Origin: an uncultured Pseudomonadales bacterium
GTDB taxonomy: Bacteria > Pseudomonadota > Gammaproteobacteria > Pseudomonadales > Azotimanducaceae
Reading direction: 5' to 3'
DNA length: 64,000 nt
Assembly (NCBI GenBank): GCA_958296165.1
Contig: OY282447.1
Span: 4,873,154 to 4,937,153, forward strand
Shown piece after piece: positions 8,906-17,633 of this stretch; within the stretch, counting starts at the first letter, position 1, and each line of letters starts with the position of its first letter. The translations under genes and the position numbers were made by a program. A model generated the notes under the pieces. The model was not told where the DNA came from, searched no databases, and saw only the letters and a program-made list of their open reading frames with translations.

Positions 8906-9064
8906 GGCCAAACCCGCTGTCGGCTCGGACATGGTTGCGCAAGCGCCCTTCTCATCCGCCATCGCCAAGGGCGGCTGTCGGCGCACCAAGTGTCAGCCTT
9001 CGAAGTCCGACCACCTATGTGTTCAACTCGCCTGCTCTTCACTCTCTAGCTGCAACGCGGCCTC

Positions 9065-10120
9065 TCACCGCAACGCGGCGTTCACCCTTTCGAGAGCCGC
9101 TGCGCCGGGGCACAGCACGGATTCGTCGAGCGCGTTCAGGGGCGTTGGCGGCGTGCCGAGGATGTCGTGGCAATCGCTGGCGTCTGGGTCCACGTACAAG
9201 AGCCCGGTGACGACTTCGCGGTTCTCCGCCGCGCGCTGCACATGCGAGAGCGCCAGCACGCGGTCGTGGGGGTCGTAGTCCTCGTCGAGTTTGCGCAGCC
9301 GCAGCGTCGAGCCGTCCGGCATGGCAACGTCTTCCAATTGGCCCGGCTCGTAGTCGGCCGTGATCTCCTCCCCTGCGGCGATGAAATCGGCGTCTATCAA
9401 GTTGCCGGAGTAGCCGCGCATGTAGTCGTAGCTCTTGGTGGAACCGTTGTGGTTGTTGAAGGCCACGCAAGGGGAGATCACGTCGATGAAGGCGAATCCC
9501 TTGTGCATGAGGGCGGCTTGGATGAGCGGCACGAGCTGGCGCTTGTCGCCGGAGAAGCTGCGCGCCACGAAGCTGGCGCCGATCTGCAGCGCCATGGAGA
9601 CCAAATCGATGGGCTCGTAGAGGTTGGGGACGCCCTTCTTGCTAGTGGAGCCTAAGTCGTTGGTGGCGGAGAACTGGCCCTTGGTGAGGCCGTAGGTGCC
9701 GTTGTTGTCTACGATGTAGAGCATGTTGATACGGCGCCGGACGATGTGCGCGAACTGGCCGATGCCGATGCTGGCGCTGTCGCCGTCGCCGGAAACGCCG
9801 ACGCAATAGAGTTCCCGATTGGCCAAGTTGGCACCCGTGGCGACCGACGGCATGCGGCCATGCACCGCGTTGAAGCCGTGCGAGTTGCCAAGAAAGTAGC
9901 TCGGCGTCTTCGACGAGCAGCCGATGCCGGACACCTTGGCGAACTTGTGCGGCGGCAGCGAAAGGGAGGCACATGCCTGCACGATCGCAGCGGACACCGA
10001 GTCGTGGCCGCAACCCGCGCATAGCGTGGACACCGAGCCTTCATAGTCGCGGCGTGTGAGGCCGAGCTCGTTCACCGTCAACAGCGGATGGTGAATCTTG
10101 GGCTTGGCGACGAAGGTCAC
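9065..10120 (-). CDS. korB: 2-oxoacid:ferredoxin oxidoreductase, beta subunit
   Basis: The thiamine-diphosphate-binding subunit that, with KorA, oxidatively decarboxylates a 2-oxoacid (probably 2-oxoglutarate) to the acyl-CoA and passes electrons to a low-potential carrier. The 351 residues contain the CAGCGHDSVS segment, the TPP/Mg motif GDGDSASIG followed by VDNNGTYGLTKGQ, and SCCVAFNNHN-type downstream features (SPCVAFNNHNGSTKSY). The GTG start at 10120 overlaps the korA TGA as GTGA. The same frame stays open far upstream through korA, but that part is noise from high GC. The substrate is inferred; a pyruvate or branched-chain enzyme is less likely given the KorAB-type fused alpha subunit. 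Confidence 0.92.
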   Translation of the reverse strand: MTFVAKPKIHHPLLTVNELGLTRRDYEGSVSTLCAGCGHDSVSAAIVQACASLSLPPHKFAKVSGIGCSSKTPSYFLGNSHGFNAVHGRMPSVATGANLANRELYCVGVSGDGDSASIGIGQFAHIVRRRINMLYIVDNNGTYGLTKGQFSATNDLGSTSKKGVPNLYEPIDLVSMALQIGASFVARSFSGDKRQLVPLIQAALMHKGFAFIDVISPCVAFNNHNGSTKSYDYMRGYSGNLIDADFIAAGEEITADYEPGQLEDVAMPDGSTLRLRKLDEDYDPHDRVLALSHVQRAAENREVVTGLLYVDPDASDCHDILGTPPTPLNALDESVLCPGAAALERVNAALR

Positions 10121-12009
10121 GAGCCCACCTCGCGCAACCGAGGCAGCTTGCGGGCTTCGTAGTAGGCCAGCACTTGCTCGTGAATCGTGTCGGCCGAGAT
10201 CGAGAAGCCGCCGTAGTAGAGCACCGACTCGATCTGGGCAGGATGGATGCCGAGATCGTTCACGAGCAGCGTTTTCATCTGCGCGTCGCGGTTCTGCTCG
10301 GCGAGGAAGACGATGTCGTGGCGGTCGATGAAGGCGCGCACGTCGTCGGCGAAGGGAAAGGCGCGGATGCGCAACGTGTCGAGTTCCACGCCGTCCTCGC
10401 GCAGGCGATCCAGGGCTTCGGGGATGGGCAGCGCGGTGGTGCCGTAGTAGAGGATGCCAGCGCGTCGGCCGCGATCGTGGATGTCTGGCTTCGGCATCAG
10501 CGAACGCGCCGTCTCCCACTTCACGAGCAGGCGATCCATGTTGGCCGTATATGCCTCCGGGTGCTCGGTATAGCTGGCGTATTCGTCGCGCGAGGTGCCG
10601 CGCGTGAAGAACGCGCCTTTTTCCGGATGCGTGCCCGGCAAGGTGCGATAGCCGATGCCGTCGCCGTCTGCGTCCACATAGCGCCCGAAGGTCTCGATGT
10701 CGTCCAACTGCTCGGCGTCGAGCACCTTGCCGCGGTCGTAGCGACGATCGTCGTCCCAGGCGAAGGGCTCGGAAAGGTTGTCGTTCATGCCAAGCTCCAA
10801 GTCCGAGAGGACGATGAGCGGCGTTTGCAGGCGATCGGCGATGTCCAGCGCGTCGGCGCCGAACTCGAAGCACTCCTTCGGCGTGGACGGAAACAGCAGC
10901 GGATGGCGGGTGTCGCCATGCGAAGCATAGGCGGCAGCGAGCAGGTCGCCCTGCTGCGTGCGCGTCGGCATGCCGGTCGACGGGCCAGCGCGCTGGATGT
11001 CCCACAGCACGGCTGGGATTTCGGCGAAGTAGGCAAGCCCTAGGAACTCCGTCATCAGCGACACGCCCGGGCCGCTGGTGGCAGTGAAGGCACGGGCACC
11101 ATTCCAGCCAGCGCCGATCACGATGCCCATGGCGGCCAGTTCGTCCTCGGCCTGGATGATGGCGAAATTGCGTTCGCCGCTCGCACCCACGCGCAGCTGG
11201 TTGCAGTACTTCTCGAACGCTTCCGCAAGCGACGTGGACGGCGTGATCGGATACCACGCGCACACCGTGGCACCGCCATAGATGGCGCCGAGTGCGGCGG
11301 CAGCGTTGCCGTCCACCATGATGCGCTCGCCCACGGCGTCGGAATAGCGCACTTGGATGGGCAGCGGACAATCGACGTAGTTGAGGGCGTAGTTGCGACC
11401 GATCTCCAAGGCGTGGATGTTCGGCGCGATGAGGTCGTCCTTGCCCTTGTACTGCGCCGAGACCATCCCCGTGATGACGTCGAAGTCGATGCTGATGAGC
11501 GCCGACATGGCACCGAGATAAATGATGTTCTTGAACAGCGCCCGGTGTTTGGGATTCGGAAACTCCGGCAACGCCAGCTGCGAGATGGGTATGCCGACGA
11601 AGTGGATGTCCGAGCGCCGCAGGTGCCGCGGCATCTCCTTGGAGTTGTCGTACACCAAGTAGCCGCCCGGCACGATGGACTCGATGTCTTCGGCGAAGGT
11701 CTCGGCGTTCATGGCCACCATGATGTCGACGCCTTCTCGACGACCCATGTAGCCGTGCTCCGAGACCCGCACCTCGAACCAAGTGGGCAACCCTTCGATG
11801 TTCGACGGAAAGATGTTGCGCGTCGCCACCGGAATGCCCATGCGGAACAGCGCCTTGGCGAACATGCCATTGGCGGAGGCCGAACCCGAACCGTTGACGT
11901 TGGCGAAGCGGATGACGAAATCGTTGTAGGTCACCTGCGAACCGCCGGCCCGGTTCGGCGCCGATCGGCCGGGCGAGTTGGAGCGGAGCGAGTGAGGTGT
12001 GGCCGTCAT
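10117..12009 (-). CDS. korA: 2-oxoacid:ferredoxin oxidoreductase, fused gamma-alpha subunit
   Basis: The N-terminal ~190 residues form the gamma (CoA/coupling) domain (VIRFANVNGSGSASANG, then SNIEGLPTWFEVRVSE). The alpha domain follows with the pyrimidine-binding YPITPSTSLAEAF motif and continues through the usual ATSGPGVSLMTEFLGLAYFA and FGADALDIADRLQTPLIVLS segments. This gamma-alpha fusion is typical of two-subunit 2-oxoglutarate:ferredoxin oxidoreductases. ATG 12009 gives about 630 residues; a TTG start at 12057 is also possible and would leave a gap of only 7 bp to the upstream gene. korA lies between the FAD/Fe-S gene and korB in one apparent operon, so that protein may be its electron partner. 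Confidence 0.92.
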   Translation of the reverse strand: MTATPHSLRSNSPGRSAPNRAGGSQVTYNDFVIRFANVNGSGSASANGMFAKALFRMGIPVATRNIFPSNIEGLPTWFEVRVSEHGYMGRREGVDIMVAMNAETFAEDIESIVPGGYLVYDNSKEMPRHLRRSDIHFVGIPISQLALPEFPNPKHRALFKNIIYLGAMSALISIDFDVITGMVSAQYKGKDDLIAPNIHALEIGRNYALNYVDCPLPIQVRYSDAVGERIMVDGNAAAALGAIYGGATVCAWYPITPSTSLAEAFEKYCNQLRVGASGERNFAIIQAEDELAAMGIVIGAGWNGARAFTATSGPGVSLMTEFLGLAYFAEIPAVLWDIQRAGPSTGMPTRTQQGDLLAAAYASHGDTRHPLLFPSTPKECFEFGADALDIADRLQTPLIVLSDLELGMNDNLSEPFAWDDDRRYDRGKVLDAEQLDDIETFGRYVDADGDGIGYRTLPGTHPEKGAFFTRGTSRDEYASYTEHPEAYTANMDRLLVKWETARSLMPKPDIHDRGRRAGILYYGTTALPIPEALDRLREDGVELDTLRIRAFPFADDVRAFIDRHDIVFLAEQNRDAQMKTLLVNDLGIHPAQIESVLYYGGFSISADTIHEQVLAYYEARKLPRLREVGS

Positions 12010-12064
12010 CGCAGCTTGGCGTATCAGGTAGCGAGCCCGCGGCCACTCGCGCAGCAAGCCGCGC

Positions 12065-13849
12065 TCACTGCGCGTAGCTGCCGAGTTGCGGCGTGTGAAT
12101 CATGGATTTCTGCATGTCCCAAGCGTTGGTGGGACAGCGCTCGGCACACAGGCCGCAGTGCAGGCAGACGTCCTCGTCCTTCACCATCACCCGGCCGCTG
12201 GGGAGATCTTCCGATACGTAGAGGTCCTGCTCGACATTCTCCGCCGGCGCCATCAAGTTCACGCGCAGTTCCTCTTCTTCGGCGTTCGGCACGAAGGTGA
12301 TGCAGTCCATGGGGCAGATGTCTACGCAGGCGTCGCACTCGATGCACAGGTTCTCGGTGAACACCGTTTGCACGTCGCAATTCAGGCAGCGTTGGGCTTC
12401 CTTCAATCCCAATCTGGCATCGAAGCCGAGCTCCACTTCGATCTTGATGTTGTCGAGCGCCTTGGCCTTGTTGGCGTGCGGCACGATGAAGCGCTTGGAG
12501 GCATCGTGTTCGGCGTCGTAGCTCCACTGGTGGACGCCCATCTTCTGGCTGATGAGGTTCACGCCCGGCGGCGGACGATCCTTCTTCAAGTCCTTGCCTT
12601 GGCAGAACAGATGGATCGAGATGGCGGCCTGGTGGGCATGTGCGGAAGCCCAGATGATGTTCTCCGGGCCGAATGCCGAATCGCCGCCGAAAAAGACTTT
12701 GGGATGGGTGGCTTGGAAAGTCACTTCGTCCAGCACCGGGCAATCCCACTTGTCGAACTCGAGGCCGATGTCGCGTTCGATCCACGGACAGTGGTTCTCC
12801 TGACCGATGGCCATCAGCACGTGGTCGCACTCCATGTAGACGTCCGGTTCGCCGCTCGGCACGTACTTGAGCCGCCCGCGTTCGTCCGGCACCGGCTTCA
12901 CGCACTCGAACACAATGCCCTTGAGCTTGCCGTTTTCGTGGACGAACTCCTTGGGTGGACGGTTGTTGACGATTGGGATGCCCTCGGACATGGCATCCTC
13001 TTTTTCCCACTCGGACGCCTTCATCACGTCGAAGGCGGAGCGCACGACTACGGTGACGCTCTCGGCGCCGAGACGTTTGGAAGTGCGGCAGCAATCCATG
13101 GCCGTGTTGCCGCCGCCCATGACGATCACCTTGCCGGAGATGGAGTGGGTGTGGCCGAAGGCAACGCTGCCCAGCCAGTCGATGCCAATGGAAATGTGCG
13201 CGTCCACCTCCTGGCGGCCCGGCAGGTCCAAATCGCGGCCACGCGGCGCACCGGTGCCAACGAAGTAGGCGTCGTAGTCCATGCCAAGCATTTCCTTCAT
13301 GCTCGTGATCTCGTAGCCGTACTGGGCGTTTACGCCCATGTCGACGATCAGGTCGACTTCCTCCTCCAGGACGTCGGCCGGCAGGCGAAAGGCGGGAATC
13401 TGGCTGCGCATCATGCCGCCGCCGGCGGGGTCGCGGTCGAACATGTCGATTTCGTAGCCGAACGGCAGCAGGTCGCGCGCCACGGCCAGCGACGCCGGGC
13501 CAGCGCCCATCAGACAGATGCGTTTGCCGTTCTTCTTCGTCGGCACCCGTGGCATGAAACGCGAGATGTCGCCTTTGTGATCCGCAGCGACGCGCTTCAA
13601 GCGACAGATGGCGACGGGTTTTTCCTCTGTACGAACGCGGCGGCAGGCCGGCTCGCAGGGACGGTCGCAGGTGCGGCCCAAGATGCCGGGAAACACGTTG
13701 GAATCCCAGTTCAGCATGTACGCTTCGGTGTAGCGTTCTTCCGCGATCAGGCGGATGTAGTCCGGCACGGGCGTGTGCGCAGGGCACGCCCATTGGCAGT
13801 CCACCACCTTGTGGAAGTAGTTGGGATCGGAAATGTCGGTGGGTTTCAT
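12065..13849 (-). CDS. GltD-like FAD/NAD(P)H oxidoreductase with ferredoxin domain
   Basis: Resembles the glutamate synthase small subunit. It has an N-terminal Cys-rich Fe-S region (CQWACPAHTPVPDYI, GRTCDRPCEPACRR), an FAD dinucleotide fold (ICLMGAGPASLAVARDLL) and a second NAD(P) fold (VIVMGGGNTAMDCCRTSKRL). At the C-terminus a 2[4Fe-4S] ferredoxin domain carries CIECDACVDICPMDC and CLHCGLCAERCPTNA. It probably shuttles electrons between KorAB and NAD(P)H, or towards ETF, because it is the first gene of the kor operon. True glutamate synthase seems unlikely as no gltB is nearby. ATG 13849 (MKPTDISDPNYF) is preferred; a start six codons upstream exists. A good sigma70-type promoter lies about 120 bp upstream. 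Confidence 0.88.
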   Translation of the reverse strand: MKPTDISDPNYFHKVVDCQWACPAHTPVPDYIRLIAEERYTEAYMLNWDSNVFPGILGRTCDRPCEPACRRVRTEEKPVAICRLKRVAADHKGDISRFMPRVPTKKNGKRICLMGAGPASLAVARDLLPFGYEIDMFDRDPAGGGMMRSQIPAFRLPADVLEEEVDLIVDMGVNAQYGYEITSMKEMLGMDYDAYFVGTGAPRGRDLDLPGRQEVDAHISIGIDWLGSVAFGHTHSISGKVIVMGGGNTAMDCCRTSKRLGAESVTVVVRSAFDVMKASEWEKEDAMSEGIPIVNNRPPKEFVHENGKLKGIVFECVKPVPDERGRLKYVPSGEPDVYMECDHVLMAIGQENHCPWIERDIGLEFDKWDCPVLDEVTFQATHPKVFFGGDSAFGPENIIWASAHAHQAAISIHLFCQGKDLKKDRPPPGVNLISQKMGVHQWSYDAEHDASKRFIVPHANKAKALDNIKIEVELGFDARLGLKEAQRCLNCDVQTVFTENLCIECDACVDICPMDCITFVPNAEEEELRVNLMAPAENVEQDLYVSEDLPSGRVMVKDEDVCLHCGLCAERCPTNAWDMQKSMIHTPQLGSYAQ

Positions 13850-13970
13850 CAGGTAGGCAGCCGGCAAGCCGCGAGCCGACGCTCGCGCTTAACGCCAGCA
13901 GCGTTTCGCCGTGTTCGTGTTCCGTAGCGTAGACCCGAGCGTGGGATCGCCCATGCCCTCAAAGTTACCG

Positions 13971-13999
13971 ATCATAGGTTGCGCGGAGACGCTGTGCAA
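13971..13999 (-). promoter_or_regulatory. Sigma70-type promoter of the kor operon
   Basis: Minus-strand TTGCAC (complement of 13994-13999), an exact 17-bp spacer, then TATGAT (complement of 13971-13976). Both boxes match the consensus at five of six positions. It points at the FAD/Fe-S gene and implies a 5' leader of roughly 115 bases. Confidence 0.6.
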
Positions 14000-14075
14000 C
14001 TATCTCTAGTGCATTCGCCACGCGACTCCCCCTAGTGGTGGCGTTTAGTGGCGTTCTCGGCGCAATGGTTTGGCC

Positions 14076-15008
14076 CTACTCCAGCGCGGCTTCGAGTTCC
14101 GGCACCGCCTGGAACAGGTCCGCCACCAAGCCGTAGTCCGCCACTTGGAAGATCGGCGCGTCTTCGTCCTTGTTGATGGCAACGATCACCTTGGAATCCT
14201 TCATGCCCGCCAAGTGTTGAATGGCGCCGGAGATGCCAACCGCTATGTAGAGGTCCGGCGCCACGATCTTGCCGGTTTGGCCCACCTGCATGTCGTTCGG
14301 CACGAAGCCGGCGTCTACCGCGGCGCGCGACGCGCCGATGGCTGCGCCAAGTTTGTCGGCGACGCCTTCGAGCAGCACGAAGTTGTCTCCGCTTTGCATG
14401 CCGCGCCCGCCGGAAATGACGATGGAGGCGGCGGTGAGTTCGGGCCGTTCCGACTGGGCGATTTCTTCGCCGACGAAGGTGGACAGGCCAGCGTTGTGCT
14501 CGGCGTCGACGTTCTCCACGCTCGCGGAACCACCCTCCGCGGGGGCAGGATCGAAACCAGTGCCTCGTACCGAGACCACTTTCTTCGCATCGCTCGACTT
14601 GACGGTGGCAATCGCGTTGCCAGCATAGATGGGTCGGCGGAAGGTGTCTGCGGCTTCAACGCCGATGATGTCGGAGATCATCTGCGTATCCAGCATCGCC
14701 GCCACGCGCGGCAGGAAGTTCTTGCCGGTGGTGGTGTGGCCGGCAAGGATGTGGTCGTAGGCACCGCCCACATCGGCCACCAGGGCGCTCATATTCTCCG
14801 CCAAAGCGTGTTCGTAGGCAGGGTTGTCTGCGACCAGCACCTGCCCAGCCCCGCCGACTCTGGCGGCTTCTTGCGCCACTGCCGAGCAGCCGCAACCGGC
14901 CACCAAAATGTCGAACTCGCCGCCGATGGCCTGCGCGGCGGCCACCACGCTAAGGGTGACCGGGCGCAAGGCCGCGTTGTCGTGTTCCGCGATGACTAGG
15001 ATGCTCAC
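14076..15008 (-). CDS. etfA: Electron transfer flavoprotein alpha subunit
   Basis: FAD-binding subunit of the soluble ETF dimer that takes electrons from acyl-CoA and other flavin dehydrogenases and delivers them to ETF-quinone oxidoreductase. The C-terminal FAD domain is clear: VISGGRGMQSGDNFVLLEG, then ASRAAVDAGFVPNDMQVGQT, the signature DLYIAVGISGAIQHLAGMKD and the NKDEDAPIFQVADYGLVAD ending. Length is 310, as expected for the family. It starts 12 bp after etfB. Together with the divergent ETF-QO gene it forms a complete route from dehydrogenases to the quinone pool. Confidence 0.96.
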   Translation of the reverse strand: MSILVIAEHDNAALRPVTLSVVAAAQAIGGEFDILVAGCGCSAVAQEAARVGGAGQVLVADNPAYEHALAENMSALVADVGGAYDHILAGHTTTGKNFLPRVAAMLDTQMISDIIGVEAADTFRRPIYAGNAIATVKSSDAKKVVSVRGTGFDPAPAEGGSASVENVDAEHNAGLSTFVGEEIAQSERPELTAASIVISGGRGMQSGDNFVLLEGVADKLGAAIGASRAAVDAGFVPNDMQVGQTGKIVAPDLYIAVGISGAIQHLAGMKDSKVIVAINKDEDAPIFQVADYGLVADLFQAVPELEAALE

Positions 15009-15020
15009 GTCGATTCCCCC

Positions 15021-15776
15021 CTAAGCCTCGATCACTTTCGCTTCGTTCTTGAGCTTGTCCACCAGCTCCTCGACGCTCGCCACCTTCACGCCGGCCTGCC
15101 GTTCCGGCGGCGGCGCGACGTCGACGATCTCAGTGCGCCGGGCCACGTCTACGCCCAGATCTTCTGGCGTGGTGGTATCGAACGGCTTGCGCTTGGCCTT
15201 CATGATGTTCGGCAGCGAGGCGTAGCGCGGTTCGTTCAGGCGCAGGTCGGTGGTGACGACGATGGGCATCGTCAGGGCGACCGTTTGCAGCCCGCCGTCC
15301 ACCTCGCGCACAACCTCCGCGCGGTCGCCGTCAACGGCGAGGTTGGAGGCGAAAGTACCCTGCGGCAGGCCGGTTAGCGCGGCGAACATCGGGCCGGTCT
15401 GGCTGTTGTCGCCGTCGATGCTTTGCTTACCGAAGATGACGATGCCGGGCTGCTCGTTGTCGTAGATAGCCTTGAGTACCTTGGCGACTGCAAGAGGCTC
15501 CAAGTCCGGCGCCGCTTCCACCAAGATGGCGCGATCCGCGCCGAGCGCTAGGCAAGTACGCAGCTGCTCCTGGCAATTGGACGCCCCTACGGCTACGGCG
15601 ATCACTTCGTCCACAACGCCCGCCTCTTTGAGACGCACGGCTTCTTCGATGCCGATTTCGCAGAACGGGTTGACGGCCATCTTCACGTTGGCCAGGTCGA
15701 TGCCGGTGCCGTCGGCCTTCACGCGCACCTTCACGTTGGCGTCCACGACGCGTTTGACGGGGACCATTACCTTCAT
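15021..15776 (-). CDS. etfB: Electron transfer flavoprotein beta subunit
   Basis: AMP-binding partner of EtfA. The 251-residue protein begins [20 protein letters not shown] and contains [39 protein letters not shown] and [20 protein letters not shown], all hallmarks of the ETF beta family. It is first in an etfB-etfA operon and divergent from the ETF-QO gene, with about 140 bp between the starts. Confidence 0.96.
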   Translation of the reverse strand: MKVMVPVKRVVDANVKVRVKADGTGIDLANVKMAVNPFCEIGIEEAVRLKEAGVVDEVIAVAVGASNCQEQLRTCLALGADRAILVEAAPDLEPLAVAKVLKAIYDNEQPGIVIFGKQSIDGDNSQTGPMFAALTGLPQGTFASNLAVDGDRAEVVREVDGGLQTVALTMPIVVTTDLRLNEPRYASLPNIMKAKRKPFDTTTPEDLGVDVARRTEIVDVAPPPERQAGVKVASVEELVDKLKNEAKVIEA

Positions 15777-15876
15777 AGACGTATGTTCTCGGCTGCTTGT
15801 TCGGTCGTAGACGGGTTCGCGCCCCGCTTGAGGCGGCGCATTGTGCTACATCCATCCGCGTCACGAAAGCGCCGCG

Positions 15877-15882
15877 TATAAT
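15877..15882 (+). promoter_or_regulatory. Candidate -10 box for the ETF-QO gene
   Basis: A perfect TATAAT ends seven bases before an ATG at 15889, so transcription would begin at about that ATG. This favours the GTG at 15916, preceded by GGAGGG at 15906-15911, as the real start. No convincing -35 is seen. Confidence 0.4.
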
Positions 15883-15915
15883 TTCGCCATGCAACCACCG
15901 GCACTGGAGGGTGTG

Positions 15916-17577
15916 GTGTCTGAACAAGCCCGAGAGTCGATGGAGTTCGATGTCGTCATCGTCGGCGGCGGCCCGGCCGGCCTTTCGGCGGCGTGCCGGC
16001 TGATGCAATTGGCGAACGATGCCGGCGCCGAACTGATGATCTGCCTCGTCGAGAAGGGCTCGGAAATCGGCGCCCACATCCTCTCCGGCGCCGTGCTGGC
16101 GCCGCGAGCGCTGAACGAACTCTTCCCGAATGCGCAGGCGGACGGCGCACCGCTGGGCGTGCCGGTGACCGACGACCGCTTCCACTATCTGGTCAACGAC
16201 ACCAACCACATCCTGCTGCCGCACTGGACCATCCCGAAGGAGACCAGGAACCGCGGCAATCGCACGCTGTCGCTAGGCAACCTGTGCCGCTGGCTGGGCG
16301 AGCAGGCCGAGAACATGGGCGTTAACGTCTTTCCCGGCTTTGCCGCCGCCGAAGTGCTCTACAACGACGACCAAAGCGTGCGCGGCGTGGCCACGGCAGA
16401 CATGGGCGTAGGCGCGGACGGCCAGCGCAAAGGGACGTTCGAGCCCGGCTACGAGCTGTGCGGCAAGTACACTCTATTCGCAGAAGGCTGCCGTGGCCAC
16501 CTTGGCAAGGAGCTGATCGCCAAGTTCAACCTGGCCGCGGACGCCGGCACGCAGCACTACGCAATCGGCTTGAAGGAGCTGTGGGACGTAGCGCCTGAAC
16601 GCCATCACTCCGGCCGCGTGCTGCACAACATCGGCTGGCCGCTTGGGCGGGTGGGCAGCCCCGGCATGGGCTCGTTCCTGTACCACCAGGAGAATCACCA
16701 AGTCGCGCTTGGCCTGATCGTCGATCTCGCCTACAAGAATCCGCACATCTCGCCGTTCGACGAGCTGCAACGCCTAAAGCACCACCCCCTGTTCGCCGAC
16801 GTGCTCCAAGGCGGCAGCCGGGTCTCCTACGGCGCCCGCGCCATCGTCAAAGGCGGCCTGCAGGCGCTGCCGAAGCTGGCATTGCCCGGCGCGTTGCTGC
16901 TCGGCGACGACGCCGGTTTCCTGAACATGCTCAAGATCAAGGGCACGCATACCGCCATGAAGTCCGGCATGGTCGCCGCCGAAGCCGTCTTCGACGCGCT
17001 GCAGCGGGGCAAAGCACACACCCGCCTCGACGACTATCGCAGCCGCGTGGACGATTGCTGGCTTGGCCAGGAGCTGCGGCGCGCTCGCAACGTCGGCCCC
17101 GGTCTGCACCGGTTCGGCCCCCTGCTCGGTTCAGCCTACGCCTTCGTCGATCAAACCATCGCGCGCGGGCGAATGCCCTTCACGCTCACCGATCCCACAC
17201 CGGATCACGAGCGCCTCGTCCGCGCCGACAAGGCAGCCAAGATCGACTATCCCAAGCCGGACGGCCTGCTCTCCTTCGACAAGCTCTCCTCGGTGTTCCT
17301 CTCCAACACCAACCATGAAGAGGATCAACCCTGCCATCTCACTCTGGCCGACGCCGACGTGCCGATCCAAGACAACCTGCCCGCCTACGACGAGCCCGCG
17401 CAGCGCTACTGCCCTGCGGGCGTATACGAGGTGGTGGAGGACGCCGGCGGCGCACGCTTTCAGATCAACGCGCAGAATTGCGTGCATTGCAAGACCTGCG
17501 ACATCAAGGATCCGGCCCAGAACATCACTTGGATAGCGCCCGAAGGCGCCGGCGGGCCGAACTACGGCAACATGTAG
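15916..17577 (+). CDS. Electron transfer flavoprotein-ubiquinone oxidoreductase
   Basis: Membrane-associated flavoprotein with one [4Fe-4S] cluster that re-oxidises ETF and reduces ubiquinone. The FAD motif VVIVGGGPAGLSAACRL is at the N-terminus. The middle carries the ETF-QO segments GAHILSGAVLAPRALNELFP and LGDDAGFLNMLKIKGTHTAM. The C-terminus holds the ferredoxin-like cluster ligands in YCPAGVYEV and NCVHCKTCDIKDPAQNITW. Starting at GTG 15916 gives 553 residues, as usual for the family; ATG 15889 in the same frame would add nine residues but coincides with the predicted transcription start. It is divergent from etfBA, the protein's electron donor. Confidence 0.95.
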   Translation: MSEQARESMEFDVVIVGGGPAGLSAACRLMQLANDAGAELMICLVEKGSEIGAHILSGAVLAPRALNELFPNAQADGAPLGVPVTDDRFHYLVNDTNHILLPHWTIPKETRNRGNRTLSLGNLCRWLGEQAENMGVNVFPGFAAAEVLYNDDQSVRGVATADMGVGADGQRKGTFEPGYELCGKYTLFAEGCRGHLGKELIAKFNLAADAGTQHYAIGLKELWDVAPERHHSGRVLHNIGWPLGRVGSPGMGSFLYHQENHQVALGLIVDLAYKNPHISPFDELQRLKHHPLFADVLQGGSRVSYGARAIVKGGLQALPKLALPGALLLGDDAGFLNMLKIKGTHTAMKSGMVAAEAVFDALQRGKAHTRLDDYRSRVDDCWLGQELRRARNVGPGLHRFGPLLGSAYAFVDQTIARGRMPFTLTDPTPDHERLVRADKAAKIDYPKPDGLLSFDKLSSVFLSNTNHEEDQPCHLTLADADVPIQDNLPAYDEPAQRYCPAGVYEVVEDAGGARFQINAQNCVHCKTCDIKDPAQNITWIAPEGAGGPNYGNM

Positions 17578-17633
17578 ATGCCGTGCGGATACATGGCGGG
17601 AACACCTAGCAGAACCCAACAGGAAGAAATTTG

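Noticed and set aside
9065-12046. A 993-codon open frame covering korB and most of korA
   Set aside because: Only the last 351 codons match a protein family. The rest is an out-of-frame reading of korA kept open by high GC.
12065-13849. Glutamate synthase small subunit GltD
   Set aside because: No gltB is adjacent, and the C-terminal two-cluster ferredoxin domain and korAB context fit an electron-transfer partner better.
12086-13927. A 613-codon plus-strand frame opposite the FAD/Fe-S gene
   Set aside because: It is rich in His, Val and Arg with no motif, and lies antisense to a gene with clear FAD and ferredoxin motifs. It is a GC-rich shadow frame.
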